Source: Trichosphaerium sp. ATCC 40318 (Eukaryota > Discosea > Flabellinia > Trichosidae). Taken from it: a stretch of DNA of 64,000 bases. The stretch covers positions 124,001 through 188,000 of the forward strand of contig JALMLS010000453.1 in assembly GCA_038496445.1 (NCBI GenBank), given 5' to 3'. The notes beneath the pieces were generated by a model, which was given only the letters and a program-made list of their open reading frames with translations, did no database searches and was not told where the DNA came from. This document shows, piece by piece, positions 56,473-64,000 of the stretch; the first letter of the stretch is position 1; each line of letters opens with the position of its first letter. The position numbers were made by a program, and so were the translations under genes.

Positions 56473-59400
56473 ATGAAGGTTGGTTTGCTTATTTTGGTGT
56501 GCTTAGGCGTCTCTTTGGCGATTATGATGCCAAAAAACTGTACGTTGTAACAGAAAAAGTTTTCTTTCGCATTAACCGCGTGCCAGCATATTGATTGCTC
56601 GTCCTTTTGTTAAATTGCTCAAAAACGGAGCTCTTTTCTGTTTTACAGACAATGACGGGCGAATGATCTAATTTTCATACGTAGGGGGCTTTAAGGATAC
56701 GCCACGTCAACGAGCAGAAGCAATGTTGGCCAAAATGAACACGACAGAAAAATTTTTGATGATTCACGGTAGCCCAGGTCGCTACGTTGGTAATGTACCA
56801 GCTATTCCTCGCTTAGGCATTCCTACACTCACTCTGGAAGACGGCCCACAGGTATTTTTCTTCACCAACGGTTTATTTCTTATTTCTACGTTGTTTTGAC
56901 CTAAAATTATTACGTATCGCGCTGTTTAAACGACTAAAACTGCACGCTTGTTCAACCGACTTTTCCTAAATTGTTGCTCCACGCTTTTCTATTTTTTCTC
57001 ATTATGTATACAAGGGCGTTGCCGATGGAGTAAGTAAGGTTACAGCATGGCCTAGTGCCTTGACTGTTATGGCTTCATGGGACCGTACCATGATGTACAA
57101 CTATGCTGCAGCCATGGGAAAAGAACAAAGAGGAAAGGGAACTAATATTATGTTGGGACCAATGGTGAACATAGCAAGGATACCAATGGGCGGTAGAAAC
57201 TTTGAGAGTTTTGGAGAGGTACTTAATTTTCGTGGGGAAGTTTTTCCGATTTGAAGCCACGTGCCCTTCTTTTCGCTGTAAATCTTTGGCCTATTTTCTG
57301 TATTTCCTCATTTTTTGTTGTAGGATCCTTATCTCGCCTCACAAATGGTAACCCATTCCATCACTGGTATTCAAAGCCAAAATATAATGGCTACAGTAAA
57401 GCATTTTATTGATAATAACCAAGAGTATCATAGAACTACTGTATGTCGCACTTGTGGCTTCCCGTAACATTTTTTTAAAGATATTTTGCTGACCAAGACT
57501 TTCTCCTTAGGTCAGCGCTAATATCGACGAGCGTACTCAATACGAGATTTACTACCCGGCTTTCAAAGCCGCTATCGATGCAGGTGTTTGTACGTAAAGT
57601 GTACTTAAATTATATCCTAAACGAGATGTCTTCAGGTGCTGTCATGTGCAGTTATAATAAAATTAACAGCACTTGGGCTTGTGAAAATGAGGTATCACTA
57701 ACAACTGATTTGAAGACCACCATGGGTTTTCAGGGTTTCGTCATGTCCGATTGGGGTAAACATTAAGCATAGAGTTTACAGTTTTTAACGTTATGTAGGT
57801 GCCACACACAGTACAGCAAAAGCTGCAAACGCAGGTCTTGACATGCAAATGCCAGATGCTTCTTATTTCGGTACTGCACTCCAAAAAGCTGTAAGCAGTG
57901 GTACGTACTATTGTTTATTTTCTACACTATTTTGTGCACAAAACCGGCCTTCTATCATCGATGGGAAACCTCTAGAGAAAGACTCTCTGTTGTGCTATTT
58001 TAAACAAATCAAAAATGAATGTGATTGCTAAGAAGTGATATTTTAGGTGCTGTACAGATGTCACGTATAGATGATATGGTCGTCCGTATTTTGACATCAA
58101 TGTATGCTTGTGGTCTCTTTGATCATCCAAGAACTGGAAATATCGACGCTGATGTTCAATCTCCAGAACATGTCACACTTGCTAGAACCTTATCAGAGGC
58201 TGGTACAGTATTATTAAAGAATGGCGGTACGCTAAACTTTTTTTCATTGTTGAAAATCACGTGATTTGACCCAAGTTTTTAGGTATCTTGCCATTGGATA
58301 TGACCAAAATAAAGAGTATTGCTGTCATTGGAGATGATGGTAATGCTAATCCAATTGCTACCGGTGGTGGTTCTGGAAAAGTAAGATTGCCTTATCTAGG
58401 TACGTCATCTTCACTTTTTTGTTTACTGTGCGTTCTAATTTCTTGATAGTTACTCCACTTACTGTACGTTGGTAACATGATCAGAAGGGCATAATATTCC
58501 CATCCTAAGAGATTTTCTTTTTGTTTCACTTACACTTTCATTTGAACTACAAGCCTCTCTTTTCTGACATTCTTATCCTTATGTATTTACAATGTTTTAG
58601 GGCATTACTAAAAGAGCTGGATCAGCTGCAACTGTTACATATGCAAGCAGCAGCTCAATTACTTCTGCAGTAAACATGGCTAAAGCGGTAGATGTCGCTA
58701 TTGTTTTTGGCGCCACAACATCCCACGAGGGTGCTGATAGATCTAGCCTTGACTTAGATGGGAACACAAATGATCTTATCGCTGCTGTAGCAGCAGCTCA
58801 GGAGAATACAGTTGTCGTTCTACACAATCCAGGTAAATATCTTTGTTCCCCTCTTCTATTTCGCTTAGTATTTCTTTACTACAATGCTGAATTGTTAACG
58901 TTCTATAAACAGGTGCTGTTGTTATGCCTTGGGTGGATAAGGTATCTTCTATCGTTACAGCATTCATGCCTGGACAAGAAGACGGTAATGCTATTGCCAG
59001 TATTCTTTTTGGTGATGTCAATCCTTCTGGAAAGTTGCCACTAACGTACGCCATAAATGTTCTCCTGCATGCGATCTAATATTGTTTTAGATTCACTACC
59101 TCTGAGAAGCTTATACCTACAAATACAACAAAACAGTACCCGGGTATTAATGATCAAGGCGCATACTCTGAGAAACTTCTTGTTGGATACAGATGGTACG
59201 CATAACCAAAATGAGTGATTCGTCGAGAGCTTGGCAAATCTTTACTTCGATTGTTATTTTTTCTAATTTGTTGATTAGGTATGATGCTAACAAGATTGAT
59301 CCTCTGTTCCCATTCGGTCATGGTCTTTCTTACACAACATTTAAGTATGATAATCTTGTTGTAAATAAATACCAAGTATCTTGTCAAATTACAAACTCAG

Positions 59401-59774
59401 GCGATGTAGCAGGTTCCGAAGGTACTTCTATAAAAGACGTTTTCTTTTTTTATTCAACTTACCTTCTTCCTAGTCGTACAACTATACCTCGCATTTCCAT
59501 CATCTGCTGGAGAACCTCCACTTCAACTCAAGGGATTTGAGAAGGTAAATTAGAGTGGTTACCACTTGAATGGCACTGAAGATTTTGATTTTTTTTGTAG
59601 GTTTCATTGGCTAAAGGAGCATCAACAACTGTGACATTCACTCTATCGAACCCAGACTTTTCTATATGGGACTCTAGTATTCATGGATGGAAGCTTGTAA
59701 CTGGTTCTTTTTTTGCTCATATTGGATCATCATCACGTGATATCAGACTAGCAGGTGCCATCACAGTTGCTTAA
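56473..59774 (+). CDS. Secreted GH3 beta-glucosidase
   Basis: ATG at 56473; signal peptide [16 protein letters not shown]; about 15 exons; TAA at 59772-59774. The (beta/alpha)8 domain includes [35 protein letters not shown], the substrate-binding [24 protein letters not shown] and the nucleophile in GFVMSDWG. The alpha/beta sandwich has [22 protein letters not shown] and [12 protein letters not shown]. The C-terminal fibronectin-III-like domain starts near [13 protein letters not shown]. Complete and intact. Likely hydrolyses beta-glucosides from ingested bacterial, fungal or plant walls. Confidence 0.9.
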
Positions 59775-59949
59775 AAATAAACCAAAGCATTACATAAAAA
59801 AGACTCGTGTTGAAGATTTTCTTTTGCATCAAATGATTGTCCACGTTTCTTTTCAATAGTATTTACGACGGTTTGTACGTTTGAACAGAGTTTTTCACTT
59901 TTAGTGCTGACTCACACGAAGTTGTTAGTCTAAGATAAAATCAACATAA

Positions 59950-60640
59950 CAACGGACCTGGTTTTACAACTTGTACTCTAAGGTGTACTGGGGGTTTCTT
60001 ACTATGTCAAGCAAAACTTTCCCTTTAGGACAACGGAGCAATGTGGGTCATGCACAGCAAGTGACCACGGAGGGTTTTACTATGATATGCGTTTTAATGA
60101 ACAAATGATCATTAAGGAGAATCAAAAGTTTGAACGTTTGGTGGTACCAAAGGCTAGAGCATTGGAGATGTTCAGGGTACCAAAGCAACAAACCAATTGT
60201 TGTACAATCTCATTTTTTACTTTTTAGTACTCCTTATAAGACAGAAATAATCAACCTTAAAGTACCTGACGGAGAAGCATGTATTGCATATAGGTTCGTG
60301 CTAACAATCTCTGAGTGCACGAGCTTGTTTTGAGGCTTGCTAGCAACGACAAAATGATGTTGGCTAGTTTTGCTGGCGTTTAAACTGATGTTTCCGTTAG
60401 ATGCGGACCGTATTGAGTTAAGTAGGGCCTCATCTCCCTAGTACTAGATATATTAGGGCTTTTGAGATCTACCACAACTCCAGTTCCTACTGGCTCGAAA
60501 ACGCTGAAAATGATGTTTTACAGCGAGTATATGGTATTTCCTTCCCTCTCAAGGATACGCTTATGGAATGGTAAACTTGCGAGAGGAAGCTGCTACAATA
60601 AGAAACTTAGAGATTGAACGTCAACGTTAAAGATAACAAG
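59950..60640 (+). pseudogene. Threonyl-tRNA synthetase gene remnant
   Basis: Fragments of the ThrRS N2/editing domain appear in order but in shifting frames: HGGFYYDMRFNEQMIIKENQ followed by KFERLVVPKARALEMF; TPYKTEIINLKVPDGEAC; then, after stops, RAFEIYHNSSSYWLENAEND with LQRVYGISFPLKDTLMEW; and REEAATIRNLEIERQR. The catalytic and anticodon-binding parts are missing. Stops and frame changes show it is decayed. Confidence 0.7.
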
Positions 60641-60972
60641 GTATCACTGGAGAAAGTAACATTATTTATTATTTTCAGATGCTAAGTTGGTCACAGCGCA
60701 ACTCATGCTGCATGAGAGTGAAACCTATGTGATCTTGTATTGCCATAATCCCATCACGTGGGTTTCTTGTAATTAACCATTTGAGTTGTGTTTCATAACT
60801 TGTGTCTCAATGGGTTGAAAGGCTCTAAATTAAAAAAAGAAAATGCCAACAATCAATTTATTTATAGTTTGCTGAACACTAGCACTGAGAACCAAGTAAC
60901 AACATGGATGTGGTTACTATATAGATACACTTGCTTACTTACATTCATAGCGGATTACCCCTCCGACCCCTC

Positions 60973-61329
60973 TCATCGTACCATCGAAATTATTACATCT
61001 TCCAGCGCTAGGTGTTCGCTTATTGCAGCGTCTACCACAGTTTTTCTTGCCTGATATGTGTTCATACTATACTTTGAAGTGAGTCGAAAGTTGAACAGCG
61101 TAGACAATGGAGAAGTGCGTACGCCATCATATTTCTCGCTAGGGCAAGATCCCCAACGGTCGGCGCAAAAAGTTCCAGACTCTCCGTCAGTGTTTTCATA
61201 CAGCCTAGAGCACCATTTGCCTAAGCACGCTTCTACCTCTTCATCATTTCCTGATACAGGACATGCGAACATAAAGATTACAAACAGAATAGCCAAGGAT
61301 AGCGTAGGTATTAAAGAAAAGTTGCTCAT
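60973..61329 (-). CDS. Small secreted cysteine-containing protein
   Basis: 118 residues, ATG at 61329. Signal peptide (LIPTLSLAILFVIFMFACPVSG), then a short Cys-rich part (CLGKWCSRLYE ... TFCADRWGSCPSE) and a helical C-terminus (NTYQARKTVVDAAISEHLAL). Intronless. Family unknown. The last 40 codons are duplicated in inverted orientation at 61478-61602. Confidence 0.6.
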   Translation of the reverse strand: MSNFSLIPTLSLAILFVIFMFACPVSGNDEEVEACLGKWCSRLYENTDGESGTFCADRWGSCPSEKYDGVRTSPLSTLFNFRLTSKYSMNTYQARKTVVDAAISEHLALEDVIISMVR

Positions 61330-61353
61330 TGTTTGGTGATATTAATTTTTTGA

Positions 61354-61602
61354 GTGAAAAGTTGTAGTGAGGTTTTCAAGAGTTTGTCCGATATAATCCC
61401 GATTTCACATAACACTAAACTACACGACTCTCACGACTGTACACGAGGACCACAAAAATGCACGAGATATGGTCCAATGCTGTTCAACTGTCGACTCACT
61501 TCAAAGTATAGTTTGAACACATATCAGGCAAGAAAAACTGTGGTAGACGATGTAATAAGCGAACACCTATCGCTAGAAGATGTAATGACTATCATGGTAT
61601 GA
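61354..61602 (+). pseudogene. Truncated inverted copy of the small secreted protein
   Basis: Only the C-terminal part (RLTSKYSLNTYQARKTVVDD) matches the gene at 60973-61329, about 88% identical in DNA over roughly 125 bp. The upstream half is unrelated and has no signal peptide. It is arranged head-to-head with its intact counterpart. Confidence 0.6.
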
Positions 61603-61716
61603 TGCTTGGTCTGAGAACGCTCTTCATTATGTTGCTGGTGAGCAACAAGGAGAGCATATAAATGCCTGTTAATTCTTAGGCAAATTGTTGCTAACTTTCT
61701 TTAAGCATTTGAAAGA

Positions 61717-62360
61717 ATGTGCGATACAGTTAAATTCATTTATTCGTTATTGCTGGCACCTGGGAGACAAGCTCTCCTTCAAGTATACAACTTGTCAGGT
61801 GTAGATTATGACCTAGTAGAAACCATCGGATTCCTTTTGCCACTCTCACTCAATTTCCCACGCATATCTTCATTTAGGTTGTCATATAATTTTATTATTA
61901 TGAAGCTAATGAAGCTACTAAAGCTTTTGAATGCTATCTGTCAGGCTCTGTACATGCCTTAAGTGTAAATCCTAAGGTAGCATAATAAACAGTTTCCAAC
62001 TAAATCCTACTTTACGTACTCCTTACAACTTCAAGTACAACGCAGCGAAAATTGTCAAAATTCATCGAATTTTGATGGTACTCAATTTACGAAATCATCA
62101 CATGAAGTCATTACTGGACAATTTACTGACACGAACGATTTACATCTGGTCACTGGGAAAACTATCAATATGATATGTTTACTTTTGAAGTTTCTGAAGG
62201 AACGAGAATAAATGATGGTCTTCATTTACAATATCACGTGCACTGTGCGAAAAAAATGCGAAAATATGTAAAAGTAGTACGACAAATCCAATCATATGGT
62301 ATTCGCCATGATAATGAAATTAAGTTTTACTATCAGAGTTTCAAACAAACAAACAAATAA
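61717..62360 (+). other. Coding-like region of unresolved structure
   Basis: An ATG at 61717 starts MCDTVKFIYSLLLAPGRQAL. Further exon-like stretches follow in other frames (YYYEANEATKAFECYLSGSV near 61900-61970; FTFEVSEGTRINDGLHLQYH near 62170-62240) up to a TAA at 62358-62360. I could not connect them with credible splice sites. Either a gene with unusual introns or a decaying one. Confidence 0.3.
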
Positions 62361-62378
62361 CTGCTTTGGTTTGTGATA

Positions 62379-64000
62379 TGAGCGAGCCTGTTACGCTATC
62401 TAAAGAGGACGAGCTTAGCTTGTTTCTCGAGAAATGTCAAATAAATAAGTCGTATGTACGTTCTACTAGGTTCACTAGTCACCATTACGCAATAGTGTTA
62501 AAATAAGCGGTTAGGGAAAATTAAAAAGTGGTGATATCGTTGCTAGATTTCCAGAATGTCGCAATTTCCCTCGTTTAATATTCAAACAAGCAATTCCGTA
62601 TGGTTGAAATTTTCTCGTACCGCAATACGCCATTTCCTTTAATTTACCTTCTAGCGTGAACTTACTTGTATCTCATGGTCATTTACGTGATCTAATACGA
62701 TTTTCGTCAGACGACAAGTGGATTTACTTCCCAATAACAAATGGAGAGTTCAGATTATTGATTAAAATCAACAGGCTCAGTGGTGAGGTAATCAAGCCAT
62801 CTTTGACAGCAATATATTTAATTTATCCAAAAAATCCCAACCTTCGCGACGTTGTCTTACGCCACATAGCTTGTTGTTGTACATGACTTGACATCTGATG
62901 CTAATATTGGTTCTACTTCATTACACGCTATTGACGTCAACTATGGATACGTTGGTACTACGTAGTACAGAGTAGATACAGACTCACTATGTTTTTCAAA
63001 CATTTCAACTAAAAGTCGACTTGTTTGTAACTGCCGGCTGTTTCGTCTCACGTGCACTAGCGCTTATAACATCAAGGCGATTGGTGATACTCTCTGAAGA
63101 TAAGTCCGAGCACGTACCCTCATTTCTTTGTCCATCTTACTTATCGATAGAGTACTGTTCCATGAAGCTTTGGAGGGCGTGAATTCTCAAATAAACGGTG
63201 TCACGTTATGTAACACGGTAAAAAGGTTTTTATTTATGTTGCGGTTAATAGCGGTAATAGTAGTGTCTTAGGTATACCCACGTGTTCATTTAAAGGTTTT
63301 AAAACTCGTCTAGGGTATGAGATTTGTCCCAAAGAAGGAACAAATAAAATATCTCTTAGAAACATTCAAACCGTGGCATCACGTCATCAATCAGCTGCTA
63401 TATCATTTGGTAAGGTTTTAGATGTATTTGTATAGCATTATTTTGATCATTAAACTGACCTTTTGTGCGTTTAGGTGGTCCAAAGAATAGAAGTGTCGTA
63501 CGTTTGATGGGTTTTGGAGGGTGTATCTTTACTTGACTTAGAATATATGTCTAGACGGCTTTAAGCAGCCATGGATTGGTGAGCGCAAAGATGATGGTAC
63601 TTTAGTTGAAGATAAAGCAATGATGTTAGATTACACGGAGGTAAAACCTGTACGAAAGAAAAAAAAAGTTCTACAGTTTTCGTGTTTTTTTCAATTTCTG
63701 CTTTTTTGTTTTCCCTCCAATCCACTAGAATCTTGCGGTTTATTTCGCTGAAAAACTCAGTTCTTGTATTTCATGGTGGTAAAACTTTTAATGTTGTGTT
63801 TGATAGGATAGAGATATCAATTACTGGTCTATGATGTCATCATGGGACCCTACAGGAGATATGGTAGCAATTGGGTACGTAAATACTGTAAAAGAAAACG
63901 TGACAAGCTTTCTTTTTTTGAAACAAAAAAAACCTCACAAGTTTACCCGCCCTTCCCTTCTTACGTTTTTGTTTGCCAAATAGTTGCGAAAGTAGTGGTT
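62379..64000 (+). CDS. Unidentified multi-exon gene, truncated by the window edge
   Basis: ATG at 62379 starts MSEPVTLSKEDELSLFLEKC, spliced at a GTACGT donor to GKLKSGDIVARFPECRNFPR, then to VNLLVSHGHLRDLIRFSSDD. The middle (62800-63250) is hard to resolve. Clear exons resume: GYEICPKEGTNKISLRNIQT (about 63315), GFKQPWIGERKDDGTLVEDK (about 63556), and DINYWSMMSSWDPTGDMVAI up to a GTACGT donor near 63876. No domain recognised. The 3' end is outside the window. Confidence 0.5.

Overview
This 64 kb window is protein-coding nuclear DNA of a unicellular eukaryote. Nearly every gene is cut by short spliceosomal introns (about 43-200 nt, donors often GTACGT or GTACG, polypyrimidine tracts before AG), gene spacing is compact, and base composition is AT-rich. 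The gene set (vacuolin-like SPFH protein, Frizzled-like GPCR with a cysteine-rich ectodomain, Arp3, BK-type potassium channel, large F-box family) fits a free-living amoeboid protist, most likely Amoebozoa. The exact taxon cannot be fixed from sequence alone.

Layout. 1-8.1 kb: tail of a basic protein, a GPANK1-like G-patch gene (-), a type I membrane protein with three Cys/Trp repeats (+), and a head-to-head inverted duplication of a secreted-protein gene whose right copy is broken by an 806-bp TA-flanked element. 8.3-15.2 kb: a coiled-coil gene, a PNPOx/ferredoxin-reductase flavoprotein with an in-frame TGA, a tiny coiled-coil gene, and a Frizzled-like receptor. 15.8-17 kb: F-box/LRR gene. 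17.4-25.9 kb: a BK channel (-) and a plasma-membrane-type Ca2+-ATPase (+) sharing a 526-bp divergent promoter region. 26.3-28.8 kb: vacuolin-like protein, followed by a 308-bp hAT-type MITE. 30-35.2 kb: F-box/LRR genes and remnants, another F-box-like gene and a small secreted Cys-rich protein. 35.5-40.3 kb: cupin-like secreted protein and an SGNH hydrolase gene that appears to encode two fused hydrolase modules. 40.4-50.4 kb: F-box/LRR pseudogene, F-box/zinc-finger gene, F-box/SPRY gene, ankyrin plus nucleotidyltransferase-like gene, ABM monooxygenase-like gene, F-box/beta-propeller gene and the longest F-box/LRR gene. 50.9-59.8 kb: CRAL-TRIO protein, Arp3, DUF1990 protein and a secreted GH3 beta-glucosidase. 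59.9-64 kb: decayed threonyl-tRNA synthetase, an inverted duplicate of a small secreted protein, and an unidentified gene running off the right end.

Themes. (i) F-box proteins with varied recognition domains (21-residue LRRs, beta-propeller, SPRY, zinc finger) suggest an expanded SCF substrate-receptor repertoire. (ii) Repeated inverted, head-to-head duplications with one copy decaying. (iii) The palindrome CACGTG occurs about 60 times by hand count, against about 7 expected from base composition, in exons, introns and spacers alike. This genome-signature-like excess is the most unusual global property of the window.

All exon joins were inferred by eye from GT-AG (rarely GC-AG) signals and reading-frame continuity. 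Family names come from recalled motifs, not from database searches.
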